A DNA stretch of 64,000 bases from contig NZ_FMXM01000027.1 of assembly GCF_900103325.1 (NCBI RefSeq), positions 23,330 through 87,329 of the forward strand, given 5' to 3'. The position numbers and the translations under genes are program-made. Below are positions 43,544 through 53,019 of this stretch, piece by piece. Source of the stretch: Mesorhizobium qingshengii (lineage in GTDB: Bacteria > Pseudomonadota > Alphaproteobacteria > Rhizobiales > Rhizobiaceae). The notes under the pieces are model-generated. The model saw nothing but the letters and a program-made list of their open reading frames with translations, was not told the origin of the DNA and did not search any database. How positions within the stretch are numbered: the first letter of the stretch is position 1; each line of letters begins with the position of its first letter.

Positions 43544-46500
43544 TTGGCCCCACAGCTTGAAAAGAACTTGCTCAAATTTCTGCAATACGGCGTGTCACAG
43601 GACCTGGGGCAGCGTGCGGTAGCGGCTGCGCTTACGGTTACGAAAGTCCGGGCGGCCAGTCAAAAGGATCTCGTAGACAAGGGCTTTCTCAAGGACGAGG
43701 CTAAGGCACTCAAGGACGCGGTAGCTCGTCAGCCAATTGACGAGGTGGTGCTGCTCTTGCTGCTCGAAAGGAGCAACTATCTTTGCAACTGCTGCAAAGG
43801 CGACAAGGGCCAATCCTTCATTGTTCACCACATCGACGAGTATTCGACCTCACAGGACAACGGCTACGATAACCTGATCGTCCTCTGTCCTACTTGCCAC
43901 GACCAGGCGCATCGTTCGTCTAATCAGCTCACTCTTTCGATCAAGCCGGAGTGGCTGAGGTACAACAAGGCGAACTGGGAAGTCGAGGTTGAGCGGCGGA
44001 ACGCCGAGCGCGCTATTCGAATACCCGAGAGCGAAGTCTCCACTGCCGAGCCCGGAGAGGCACTCGCGCTCCCACAGCCTAAAGCAGTGCAGACCAGAGT
44101 CATCGTTCTGAATTTTGAAGGCAGTGCGGAAGACTTCAACGTCCAGAGGGTGGATGCGATTATCGACTCGCTGAGACAGATTACCGGCGACGCCGGGCTT
44201 CAGCTTGTCGCGACCGAGCGCGGCTCGTTCCTGATGCTAATTCGGACAACCGCCGACGGCAAAGCAAAGATCGACACACCGGAGACAAGGGCACTGCTTC
44301 TCCGGGAGCTTAACGCCATTCTAACGAACGTCGTGGACGAACAGTCATTCCGGCAGGCGCGGATGAGGGACGACGAACTGGACCGCGTCCCGCGCGCCTT
44401 GCTGGACTGGTCGCAGACTCTTCCCGACGGGACGCATTTCACCCGCCCCGAGAAGGATCAGATACTTGGGGCTATCGCGAGCCAGGACAGCACGACGCAG
44501 GCTGTCCTGGGGCTGCCAGGTTCAGGTAAGTCGGCGCTGCTCGCGGAGGTCGCCAACACGCTCATTAATGACGGCGTCAGGGTTCTGACGATCAAGGCGG
44601 ACCTGCTCGATCCGGCAATCGAAACTGAAGACGATCTAGCCGAGTGGCTAGGACTGACCATCCTTCCCAGCGCAATGCTCTGGCGGATAAGTCAGCTGCG
44701 CCCTGTCGTTCTCATGATCGACCAGCTCGATGCGCTAGCAGGGTACACGGACATCAAAACAGGTCGGCTTAGCGTACTTCTCAGTCTGGTCCGGCGCGTC
44801 AGCGGGCGGACAAACGTGCATGTTGTGCTTTCGGCCCGCGAGTTCGAGTACGAGCACGACGCTCGTCTCAAGTCCATTAAGGCAGAGACGATCCACCTCG
44901 ACCTTCCGCCCTGGTCGGAGGTCCTTCCGGTGCTGGAGCGCAATGGCTTCAATCCGGCAGGCTGGCCTGCCGACGCGCAGGAAGTTTTGAGGTCACCCCA
45001 GGCGCTTAACACGTTCCTGAAGCTGGAGGAAAGAAGCAGCGAACCCTACCGCAAGTACCAGCTCATGCTGGACCAGATGTGGGCTGAGACAATCACCAGG
45101 CAGCCCGGCGGGTCACGGCTCGCCCAGCTTGTCACCGACATCGCAGACCAGATGGCGGAGAAGGAAGTCCTCTGGCTCCCTGCCGCCCGCTTTGACCAGC
45201 ACTCGGAAGACATCACCTATCTGGTGAGGGCGGGGTTGCTCTCCGACTTGGGCCAGGCCGGGAGCAAAATTGGCTTCTCCCACCAGACGATGTTTGAACA
45301 TGCACTCGCTCGATCCTTCACCCGCAGTGAAGGACGGCTATCCGAGTTTGCAATCGCCCGGCAGACTTCGCTATTCGTGCGGCCAAAATTGTGGTCCGGA
45401 TTGACGTACCTCAGGGAGGTTGATCCTGCAGCGTATGACGTGGAGATGCAGACGCTCTTCCACACGCCGGATCTTCGCCTCCACCTTCGGACACTTCTCG
45501 TCGAATTCTTGGGCCAGCAAGCGACCCCGGATGCCGTCGAGGTGAGCTTGTTTGACGAGGCGCTTGCGTCCGACAGGCGGCCAGCGGCCCTCATGGCAAT
45601 GGCGGGGAGTCCTGGATGGTTCGAGCGATACAGGCACACCGAGATTCCTCGCGCGATGAACAACGACAGGGAAGCCGTCCTTGCGCTTGGCGTTCTCGAT
45701 CTGGCGTGGGCTTTCGCTCCAGATGAAGTGGAGAGGCTGATCGTAGAAAACTGGTCGGCACTTCCGGATAGGGATGGTTTCATCTGGGCTGCCTTAGGGC
45801 ACGCGCGTGTCTGGACGCCCGGTATGGTCGAAATCACAAGAGCGCTCCTTCGGCGGACAACAATCCACGCACGCAGCCTCGAATACACAATCAGCACTAT
45901 TGGGACGAGCCAGCCCGACGTTGCGATCCAGCTTCTGCTGGCAAATCTCGACAAGGAGCTACAAGCGGCAAAGCAGGAGTCCGCCGCGAGACTTGCGTCA
46001 GCGCCGAAAGAAAACGGGGACGAATATTGGAAATGGCGCATCTCGTCGTCGCCCAGAGAACCTATCACAAGCGTCGTCGAGCAGGCGAACGCATGGGACA
46101 CGTTGGAAGCGCTCGGGAAGGACAATCCGGCGCTGTTCCTCAATACCATGTGGCCCTGGCTGACTGAGGCGATGATTTCGCTTCGCGATCTTGAACGCGG
46201 CGAGGACAGCCTTGACTATCCGGTCCAGTACACTCTGGATTTCAAGTTCGAACAGGAGGAGCGAGGCCGGGGCCATTCTGACGCCCCCATTCTCAGCGCC
46301 ATTCGCGTTGCGCTTGAGACGCTTGCGTTCAGCGATGAAGAGAGCTTTCTTGCCTGGCTATCGGAGCATGAACAAGAGGAGTTCAGCCCGGCTCAGCGGC
46401 TGTTCTCACATGTCCTGTCGCTCTACCCGGAAAAGTATGCGCAGGCGGCCCATCGCTTCCTTCAAGGCGACCCTCGGCGCTTCAGGCTTGGAAACCACGA

Positions 46501-48388
46501 AGACCCATCTGCGACGACTAAGCGACTGATAGCGCAAGTAAGCCCGCACTGGTCTGGCGCAGATGTCGAAGCCTTTGTTGCCGCCGTCTATGCTTACGAC
46601 CCGACGCCTTATGCCGATTTGGACGCTAAAGGCCGCAAGCTCTTTAGCGAGAGGGTTCGCCGGATAAAGCTGGGCCTTCTCTCGGCCCTGCCGTCCGAAC
46701 GTTTGCCGGAAGCGACCCGACGACTTGTCATGGAGGAACGCCGCCGGTTCCCCCGTTCCGACGAGGGGATACGGCACTACGGTCCGTCATGGATAGGTTC
46801 TCCCATATCGGCGGAGCAGCTCGCAAAGGCGCAGGATGACGAGGTTCTGAACGCGTTTCGCCAACTGCCTGATAAGTATGAATGGGACCATCCGAACCGC
46901 ATGATGGAGGGTGGCAACATACAGCTCTCGCGGGCCTTCGCAGAGTTTGCGAAGACCGACCCTCAGCGAGCGGCAAGCCTCATCCGCAGGTTCGAGCCGA
47001 GTTTTGGCACACGCGCAGCAGGCTATGCTCTGGAAGCCATCGCAGAAGCCGGTGACCCGCAACTCGTCATGACGCTGATGAAGGAGCTGGACGGGCGTGG
47101 CTTTACCGGCGACGAGTTCACGAACTCCGCTTCCGAAGCTGCGCGCCGACTGGTTCGCCGCGAAATTGCAGTCTCATCGGAAATCCTCGATCTCATTGAG
47201 AAATGGCTCAACGAGTCCGTTGCTCCCGATCTTGTCCCCGCACAGGCCGCGAATAGCAAGAGCGAGGATGACGATCTGGAGCTACTCGATATGGGGGCGG
47301 AAAAGGCAAGCGAAAAGGATCCGTCGAGACGGGAGAAAAGCATTCTCTGGGGAATGGGCTCGGCAGTCTCGTCTGGAAACTTCCCAAAGCTGGACGTGCT
47401 GGTTCATGCGCTGCTCCTAGCAGATCAGCACGACCGCGTCCTGGCCCTACTGACACGTGCAGGCGAACGCGGGGAAGACGAGAGAGTATGGACGGCAATC
47501 CTCCACTGGTTCCGTTACTTGAAGCCGACCGATAGTGCGGCGCTTGAGCGGCTTCTGGACGCGGTCTTTGACCGCTATCCAGCTCTTCTGAAGACGAACC
47601 AACTCGCCATTCTGTTCGCCTACCTACATTGGCGGCACGCTGACTTCGTGCGCACGTACTTGGAAAGGTGGGCAACTTCCGGTGACGAGTACTTCGAGCA
47701 GCTTGCGGGTGAACTGACGCCGCTGATTGCCTTCCTGCAACCCGAGCTGTCCTGGACGAAGCCGCTGCTTGAGCAGATCGTCTTTGGACCGGGCACGGAA
47801 TGGACCCGGCTGGGGGCCATCAATGCCGCAGTCAACCTCTTCCCGGATGTCGAATTTCGCGACCGCGCATCTGAGCTGCTTGTTCGCATAATCCCCATGA
47901 TAAGCGGGGTCGCCTGGAACAACCTTTTCGATGTGTTCCGGCTCGTTGATGAGATCACGCCCGACCCAAGCTGGCTCGCATTGCTCACTGCCATCGAAGC
48001 CAACCTTGCCGGGGCTCAGAAGATCAATGCAACATTCGTCGTTGATCGTCTCCAGACGCTTCTCCCCCATCACGCGCTGCTTGTGGCGAGGATCGCCAAG
48101 CACCTGATCGAAACCTGGCGCGACGAACTCGGGGACATCCAGACCGGAACAGCAGGGTCAGCATCCGAGCTGGTTGACCTTGCCATTACACTTCACCGCA
48201 TCGGCGAAGAAACGCGAGAGATAGGCCTAGAGCTTTTCGAACAGCTGGTCGAGATCCAAGCTTACACCGCCAAGGAGACGCTGGAGCAGATTGACAACAG
48301 GTTCAGGACGCAGGCTCCGCAACGCCAACGGCTGCCTCGCCGAAACCGGGCGGCGAAGCGAGGGAGGGGGCAGAGCGCGAAGTCATAG
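43544..48388 (+). CDS. HNH nuclease-STAND-like NTPase-helical repeat protein (candidate antiphage factor)
   Basis: A 1614-residue protein. Residues ~70-125 hold an HNH nuclease: Cys81-x2-Cys84, HHID at 95-98, Asn110, LCPTCHDQAH with Cys115, Cys118, His119. Residues ~183-275 form a small alpha/beta domain (IVLNFEGSAEDFN, ERGSFLMLI). The NTPase follows: Walker A GLPGSGKS (323-330), Walker B VVLMIDQLD (388-396), sensor-like VVLSAREFE, then a winged-helix block ending GFSHQTMFEHALARSF (~575-590). The last ~1000 residues are helical repeats. This effector-NTPase-sensor order matches STAND/Avs-like defence proteins, here with HNH as effector. TTG start with AGGA 7 bases upstream. No partner gene; flanked by gene-poor DNA. 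Function inferred. Confidence 0.82.
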   Translation: MAPQLEKNLLKFLQYGVSQDLGQRAVAAALTVTKVRAASQKDLVDKGFLKDEAKALKDAVARQPIDEVVLLLLLERSNYLCNCCKGDKGQSFIVHHIDEYSTSQDNGYDNLIVLCPTCHDQAHRSSNQLTLSIKPEWLRYNKANWEVEVERRNAERAIRIPESEVSTAEPGEALALPQPKAVQTRVIVLNFEGSAEDFNVQRVDAIIDSLRQITGDAGLQLVATERGSFLMLIRTTADGKAKIDTPETRALLLRELNAILTNVVDEQSFRQARMRDDELDRVPRALLDWSQTLPDGTHFTRPEKDQILGAIASQDSTTQAVLGLPGSGKSALLAEVANTLINDGVRVLTIKADLLDPAIETEDDLAEWLGLTILPSAMLWRISQLRPVVLMIDQLDALAGYTDIKTGRLSVLLSLVRRVSGRTNVHVVLSAREFEYEHDARLKSIKAETIHLDLPPWSEVLPVLERNGFNPAGWPADAQEVLRSPQALNTFLKLEERSSEPYRKYQLMLDQMWAETITRQPGGSRLAQLVTDIADQMAEKEVLWLPAARFDQHSEDITYLVRAGLLSDLGQAGSKIGFSHQTMFEHALARSFTRSEGRLSEFAIARQTSLFVRPKLWSGLTYLREVDPAAYDVEMQTLFHTPDLRLHLRTLLVEFLGQQATPDAVEVSLFDEALASDRRPAALMAMAGSPGWFERYRHTEIPRAMNNDREAVLALGVLDLAWAFAPDEVERLIVENWSALPDRDGFIWAALGHARVWTPGMVEITRALLRRTTIHARSLEYTISTIGTSQPDVAIQLLLANLDKELQAAKQESAARLASAPKENGDEYWKWRISSSPREPITSVVEQANAWDTLEALGKDNPALFLNTMWPWLTEAMISLRDLERGEDSLDYPVQYTLDFKFEQEERGRGHSDAPILSAIRVALETLAFSDEESFLAWLSEHEQEEFSPAQRLFSHVLSLYPEKYAQAAHRFLQGDPRRFRLGNHEDPSATTKRLIAQVSPHWSGADVEAFVAAVYAYDPTPYADLDAKGRKLFSERVRRIKLGLLSALPSERLPEATRRLVMEERRRFPRSDEGIRHYGPSWIGSPISAEQLAKAQDDEVLNAFRQLPDKYEWDHPNRMMEGGNIQLSRAFAEFAKTDPQRAASLIRRFEPSFGTRAAGYALEAIAEAGDPQLVMTLMKELDGRGFTGDEFTNSASEAARRLVRREIAVSSEILDLIEKWLNESVAPDLVPAQAANSKSEDDDLELLDMGAEKASEKDPSRREKSILWGMGSAVSSGNFPKLDVLVHALLLADQHDRVLALLTRAGERGEDERVWTAILHWFRYLKPTDSAALERLLDAVFDRYPALLKTNQLAILFAYLHWRHADFVRTYLERWATSGDEYFEQLAGELTPLIAFLQPELSWTKPLLEQIVFGPGTEWTRLGAINAAVNLFPDVEFRDRASELLVRIIPMISGVAWNNLFDVFRLVDEITPDPSWLALLTAIEANLAGAQKINATFVVDRLQTLLPHHALLVARIAKHLIETWRDELGDIQTGTAGSASELVDLAITLHRIGEETREIGLELFEQLVEIQAYTAKETLEQIDNRFRTQAPQRQRLPRRNRAAKRGRGQSAKS

Positions 48389-48520
48389 GTCAATGTCGCC
48401 TTGGGCCATCTCGGCTCCTCGCACTACTGAATGACCATCCGCTACTTTCCCAGGGGCGCCAAAAGCAGCCAGTCTGCTGACGGCCCATTTCGGCCGTTCA
48501 ATGTGTGCATCGCGATGCAG

Positions 48521-48688
48521 CTATCCGCCGTTTTCGGCATCTCGCGCTTTAACACCACGACGTTCTGCATACTCGATTAATGCGAGTTCAATGACAGCGG
48601 TTACCGAACGACGTTCGGACGCTGCGAGTTGTTCAGCCAGAGCTAGCACAGATGGATCTAAACGCGTTGTGAATGGCTTTTTTGTCAT
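48521..48688 (-). CDS. Small ribbon-helix-helix DNA-binding protein
   Basis: About 55 residues, beginning MTKKPFTTRLDPSVLALAEQL and with RRSVTAVIELALIEYAERRG, the beta-strand/two-helix layout of RHH (CopG/Arc-like) repressors. ATG 48688 is where homology begins; in-frame ATGs farther upstream would add a Cys/His-rich non-family extension. A perfect palindrome lies 45-55 bases upstream, a likely operator. No toxin gene accompanies it. Confidence 0.6.
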   Translation of the reverse strand: MTKKPFTTRLDPSVLALAEQLAASERRSVTAVIELALIEYAERRGVKARDAENGG

Positions 48689-48732
48689 TGTCGCTTTTCG
48701 GCTTGAACCTTGCGTCAAAAAATGCATAACTG

Positions 48733-48742
48733 TGCACGTGCA
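48733..48742. promoter_or_regulatory. Palindromic TGCACGTGCA operator candidate upstream of the RHH gene
   Basis: A perfect 10-bp palindrome embedded in a run of TGCA-containing repeats, with ATGCAT on both sides (48722-48727 and 48749-48754). RHH repressors bind such short tandem or palindromic boxes in front of their own genes. Confidence 0.4.
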
Positions 48743-49097
48743 ATGCACATGCATCGCGCGTGCTGCGGCCGGTCTGAGTGCGGGAGCCACTCTGATCGGT
48801 CTGACCACAACCAGGCTGTCAGGAGTTCGGGTCATGGCTGATTCCGACAATACCACGACTTTGCCTTCCGTCCCGCAAGGGCTGTTTGCAGGGACAGCAG
48901 TTTTCGAAGGACGATGCTGAGTTTCCTAGGCCACAGATCCGATCGGCCTTGGAGGATGTATTCGCATTGGCCGGCACACAAAGCCGAACCAGGTATTTCC
49001 ATACGGGGTTGGGCCAATCGGCAAATTTATAGAAAAGCAGTCCCGGATTATCAAACCCCTTCATCTAGTGGGATCGTGTGTTCCGCTAACTAGACAT
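48743..49097. other. Intergenic region
   Basis: No supportable gene between the two small regulators. Confidence 0.4.
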
Positions 49098-49334
49098 TCA
49101 AGCATGAGGATCTAAGAGCCGTACACCCTCACCCTTTTGGCCAGCGGACAAGAATTCGACACCCGCTTTTGTCAGAGCCGCCTCAATCGCCTGCAAAGTG
49201 CTGATCCGGGAATCGACCTTGCCGTTTTCCAATCGGGCAAGTGCATTCAGCGACACAATTGCCTTGTCAGCAAGCTCCTGCTGCGACCAACCAAGCAAAG
49301 CTCGTGCGGCTCGAATCTGTCGTGGACTGACCAT
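49098..49334 (-). CDS. XRE-family helix-turn-helix protein (short)
   Basis: A 78-residue protein that is almost entirely one HTH: SPRQIRAARALLGWSQQELA, then LNALARLENGKVDSRISTLQ and a tail (AGVEFLSAGQKGEGVRLL). This matches very small rhizobial XRE regulators. ATG 49334 begins at the family start; a GTG 18 codons upstream is also open. Target unknown. Confidence 0.7.
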   Translation of the reverse strand: MVSPRQIRAARALLGWSQQELADKAIVSLNALARLENGKVDSRISTLQAIEAALTKAGVEFLSAGQKGEGVRLLDPHA

Positions 49335-49495
49335 GAGTCCACAATCGGCAGCCCGATATTCTTCGCCACCTATAGGGTTATTTTGCACCCTGTAAGGTAT
49401 ATAAAGTGGCGATTCGACTTTCGGATCATGCCGATACGAGAACCCGGAGCTTACGCGACAGACTCTCTGTAGGCCCGACTAATGGAGGAAAGGCC

Positions 49496-50008
49496 TTGTT
49501 GAAGCTGCAACGCTCCGTCCTCTTTCGGACGGAGCCGAAGCCGAAGATCGAGAGTGACCCTCATCCCGCCGATCAGCATGTCGGCAGGCAGATCGCGACC
49601 GTTCGTGTCCAGTCGGACGTCTCGCAAGCCCAGCTTGCCCGATCCATAGGCATCAGTTTCCAGCAGCTCCAGAAATACGAGAACGCGAGGAACCGCGTGA
49701 GCGCGTCGATGCTCTACGAGATCGCCAGCTCGCTCGACGTTCCTGTCGGCCGCTTCTTCGAAGGCCTGCCGGGAAACGACGAGACCCGCGTCGAGGCACG
49801 GCCCCTGCCGGTCGATGAGCGCCTGGATTTCATTGCCAGCGCTGAGGGTCGGCGCCTGATCGAGGGGCTAGTGAACCTTCCGCCGCGTGTGCGCGGTCGC
49901 ATCTCGTCCCTGATCGCAGCGTTAGGAGAAGAACTGGCCCTCCTAGACACAAAGGCGGATAGCGAAACGGCCGGCGAATCCGCGCCGGCCGAATGCAGGA
50001 CCGTCTGA
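49496..50008 (+). CDS. XRE-family transcriptional regulator
   Basis: About 170 residues. GGAGG at 49484-49488 before TTG 49496 fixes the start inside a longer frame. Residues ~20-90 are the HTH (RQIATVRVQSDVSQAQLARS, FQQLQKYENARNRVSASML). The rest (DERLDFIASAEGRRLIEGLV and an acidic, Ala-rich tail) resembles a group common in rhizobia. It ends 16 bases from the convergent CapA gene. Confidence 0.8.
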   Translation: MLKLQRSVLFRTEPKPKIESDPHPADQHVGRQIATVRVQSDVSQAQLARSIGISFQQLQKYENARNRVSASMLYEIASSLDVPVGRFFEGLPGNDETRVEARPLPVDERLDFIASAEGRRLIEGLVNLPPRVRGRISSLIAALGEELALLDTKADSETAGESAPAECRTV

Positions 50009-50024
50009 CAGCCGGATGCGCTTG

Positions 50025-51278
50025 TCAGCCGAATTTTCGTGTAGCGGGCAGGGCGATGCGGCCGCAAGTCGAGGACACGTCGATTTCGACGCCGAACGCC
50101 CGCGAGCGGGTCGCGAATCCCTCGAGGATCTCTCGCGCCGTGCTTCCCGTGACGGCGACGGGTACCAATCTGCCCGTTGCTGATCCGAGAGACTGGGCTT
50201 CCGCCCCGATCACGACGGGCAGGAGATCTATTTCTGCGAGGTTTCCGCCCGCATCATAGCGGCAGGCGGCGACGATGCTTTGCCAGACTTCCGGTGGATC
50301 CCATTCGGTTTCGTCGGGGTGGACGTGGAAGAGGAAATTTCCCAAACCGTAGAAGATCGGCGAGCCATTGTAGATTTCCACGGCCTGCAGCACCGGAGCG
50401 CCGTGGCTGACGAACAGGTTTGCGCCGGCGTCGATGCACATCCGGGCAAAGGTCCGCACCCAGCGCGGCACGTCCTGCCAGCCTGGTTCCCAATGATGGT
50501 GGTGCAGATAGGCGATGACGAAATCGCCTTGTGCCGCCGCGTGCCGGATAGCGGACAGATGGACAGTCGCGCTCCGCTGATCGACTTCGATCAGACGGCC
50601 AAAATCGGCGGCTTGCGTGAACACGGTGCCGTAGAAATTGATCTCCTTGCCGGCCGACACCTCTACCGGGTCCTCCGGTTGCGCATAGTTGGCAAGTTCA
50701 AAGGGGGAGCTTTGCAAATGAGCGCCCAGCCTTGCCAGTCTGCGGAAATGTCCGTCCGGCACCTCCATCTTGCGAACGGTGTTCAGACGATTGACGCCGG
50801 GCCGAGCCGGCCGGAAGGCCGTGCGGTCTTCGGCATACATGTTGGCCGGGCCGGGGCCTGCATCCATCGCAAGAAGCGCGACCTCGCTCGCGCCCAGCCG
50901 GCGGCGGCCCGGTTTCCTCGCGTCAGTCTCGTCGGCACCGATGCCGGCATGCAGGAAACCGCGCGCTTCCACCTCCTCCAGCGTCGAGAGGATGCCGCCA
51001 GCGCCGAGATCGAAAGCGTGGTTGTTCGCGAGCGCAAGCGCGTTGAAACCGATGGCCTGCAATGCGTCGAGCACTTCAGCCCTGGAATAGCCGAAGTATT
51101 TGCCCTTGGTCGGCCACCCGCCGTGCTTGCCGAGGATCGTCGACTCGAAGTTGGTGAAGACGACGTCGCCTTGGCCCAGGAAGTCCGTAACCGCGATGAA
51201 GCGTTCGTCATTGACGTCACGGATGTCGTGCTTGATCAGGGATTGGCCGGTAACGACCGCGCAGAACTGGTCTTTCAT
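50025..51278 (-). CDS. CapA-family (PGA_cap) metallophosphoesterase-like protein
   Basis: A 417-residue protein with the calcineurin-like CapA fold. Visible motifs: VFTNFESTILG (metal site), FNALALANNHAFDLGAGG with the N-H signature, FVIAYLHHHHWEPG and LFVSHGAPVLQAVEIYNG, and GNFLF near the end. Relatives include poly-gamma-glutamate synthesis proteins and gamma-peptide hydrolases. No membrane anchor or signal peptide is obvious. It is the last gene of a minus-strand operon with an amino-acid ABC system, about 75 bases behind the binding-protein gene, so it may process a gamma-linked or N-acylated amino acid that the transporter imports. Confidence 0.85.
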   Translation of the reverse strand: MKDQFCAVVTGQSLIKHDIRDVNDERFIAVTDFLGQGDVVFTNFESTILGKHGGWPTKGKYFGYSRAEVLDALQAIGFNALALANNHAFDLGAGGILSTLEEVEARGFLHAGIGADETDARKPGRRRLGASEVALLAMDAGPGPANMYAEDRTAFRPARPGVNRLNTVRKMEVPDGHFRRLARLGAHLQSSPFELANYAQPEDPVEVSAGKEINFYGTVFTQAADFGRLIEVDQRSATVHLSAIRHAAAQGDFVIAYLHHHHWEPGWQDVPRWVRTFARMCIDAGANLFVSHGAPVLQAVEIYNGSPIFYGLGNFLFHVHPDETEWDPPEVWQSIVAACRYDAGGNLAEIDLLPVVIGAEAQSLGSATGRLVPVAVTGSTAREILEGFATRSRAFGVEIDVSSTCGRIALPATRKFG

Positions 51279-51353
51279 GGAACTCGCCTTGAAGGAGGGG
51301 AGGGCGCTGGCGTTCCGGCCAGCGCCACGTCAAATGTCGAAGTTGGTTACCGC

Positions 51354-52202
51354 CTATTGCGAGACGGCGGGTGAGATATCGCTTTTGAACCATTTCAGGC
51401 TCAGCGCCCTGATCGTCCCATCCTTGGTGGCCGCGTCGATGGCCGCGTTGAACTTGGCGAGCAACTCGGTATCGTCCTTGCGCATGCCCGCGCCGACGCC
51501 CGGCCCCCAGAGCCCGCCCTTCAATTCTGGCCCGAAAAACACCGCATCCGAGCCGGAAGGCGTCTCCAGAAAATCGCGCCAGGTGAAATAGTCGGCGAGG
51601 CCGCCGTCGATGCGACCCGCGGCAAGATCGAGCTTCATGTTGTCCAGGCTGTCATAACTGCGAATGGTCACGACATCGCCCAGGATCTCCTTCACGACGG
51701 CTTCCGAATTCGAGGAGCGCAGGGCCCCGATCGCCCTGCCGGCGAGTGTCGATCTGAGGCGTTCTATAGTCGCCTTCTCCTTGTCGCCGATGGTCGAGAG
51801 GTTGACCTTCTCCTTGATGTCGCCGGCGTCGAGACCCAAGTCCTTGCGCACAACGAACTGGTTGAAGCCGGCGGCGTAGGGAACGGAGAACGCGATCTTC
51901 TGTTTGCGTTTTTCCGTGATCGCCATGCCAGACATGATCACGTCGAACTTGCCGACAAGCAGTGCCGGGATGATCCCGTCCCAATCCTGCGGGACAAAGG
52001 TACATTTGATCTGGATGCGACGGCACAGCTCCTGTCCGACATCGATATCGTAACCGTAGAGTTGACCATTCGCGTCGGTGCTGTCCCAGGGTGGCGAAGC
52101 GCCTTCGGAGGCGATGGAAATGACGCGCTCGCTTTGCGCGCTCGCCGGGAATGCCGACATCAGGGATGCGATAGAAACAGCAATAGCCAGGGGTATGCGC
52201 AT
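51354..52202 (-). CDS. Amino-acid/opine ABC transporter substrate-binding protein
   Basis: A 282-residue periplasmic protein of family 3. Signal peptide MRIPLAIAVSIASLMSAFPASA. Binding-site features: SEGASPPWDSTDANGQLYG (family start), DVIMSGMAITEKRKQKI with the conserved Arg, and GGLADYFTWRDF. The pattern is close to NocT/OccT and lysine-arginine-ornithine binding proteins, so a basic amino acid or opine is likely. It lies between permease and CapA genes. Confidence 0.9.
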   Translation of the reverse strand: MRIPLAIAVSIASLMSAFPASAQSERVISIASEGASPPWDSTDANGQLYGYDIDVGQELCRRIQIKCTFVPQDWDGIIPALLVGKFDVIMSGMAITEKRKQKIAFSVPYAAGFNQFVVRKDLGLDAGDIKEKVNLSTIGDKEKATIERLRSTLAGRAIGALRSSNSEAVVKEILGDVVTIRSYDSLDNMKLDLAAGRIDGGLADYFTWRDFLETPSGSDAVFFGPELKGGLWGPGVGAGMRKDDTELLAKFNAAIDAATKDGTIRALSLKWFKSDISPAVSQ

Positions 52203-52253
52203 GATGCACCTCTTCGTTGGTTTGGATGGAAAAGCAGTTCAAAAGCCGCGGCG

Positions 52254-53006
52254 TCAGGGCAGGGGCGGCGTCGTGATCTCGTGATCAGCCAGGGCGGGGC
52301 GCAAGCGCGGCTTTCGTCGATGCACCGGATGGCCGTCGGTCGAAAGCCATCGCTCCAGGAGCTGGATCGCCTTCACCGCGATCGAGGTGAGCGATAGATA
52401 GATCGCTCCGGCGACGATGAAGATTTCGTAGGGTGCGAATGTGGTCGAAACCATCTGTCTCGCCATGCCGGTGATCTCGAGCAGCGTCACGGTGCTTGCC
52501 AGGGATGAACCCTTGATCATCCCCACGACCTCGTTGCCGTAGGCCGGAAGCGATATCCTGAAAGCGATCGGGAAGGTGACCAGGCGAGCGATCTGGAAGC
52601 GTTTCAAGCCGAGAGACGTGGCCGCTTCGGTGACACCCTTAGGCACGGACTGGAGACCGCGGCACAGGATCTCGGTGGTGTGTGCCGCGCTGTTCAGCGA
52701 AAATGTCAGAAGGGCGCACCAGAAAGGATCGCGCAGGATCACCCAGAAGATGCTGGCTCGCACCGCCTCGATCTGAGCGAGGCCATAGTAGAGCAGGAAG
52801 AGCTGAACGAGCATCGGCGTGCCGCGTATGACATAGGTGTATGCGAGCACCGCGAGCGAGAGGCCGGGGCGTCCGAACGCGCGGATGAAGGCCAGCGGCA
52901 CGGACAGAAGAAATCCGGCCGTCAGCGACAAGACCGTCAGGGTCAGGGTGAGGCCAATGCCCGAAGGCAGGACAACCATTGCGTCAAACATCAAGCCGAG
53001 GTTCAC
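52254..53006 (-). CDS. Amino-acid ABC transporter permease (HisM/OccM type)
   Basis: A 250-residue inner-membrane protein with five or so helices. The polar amino-acid loop reads VTEAATSLGLKRFQIARLVTFP (EAA-type, contacts the ATPase). It follows the other permease by 13 bases and precedes the binding-protein gene by about 50. Confidence 0.92.
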   Translation of the reverse strand: MNLGLMFDAMVVLPSGIGLTLTLTVLSLTAGFLLSVPLAFIRAFGRPGLSLAVLAYTYVIRGTPMLVQLFLLYYGLAQIEAVRASIFWVILRDPFWCALLTFSLNSAAHTTEILCRGLQSVPKGVTEAATSLGLKRFQIARLVTFPIAFRISLPAYGNEVVGMIKGSSLASTVTLLEITGMARQMVSTTFAPYEIFIVAGAIYLSLTSIAVKAIQLLERWLSTDGHPVHRRKPRLRPALADHEITTPPLP

Positions 53007-53019
53007 GGGGCGCGCCCTC

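Noticed and set aside
45217..46149. A 310-codon minus-strand frame inside the HNH-NTPase gene
   Set aside because: Ser/Arg-rich shadow of the large plus-strand gene.
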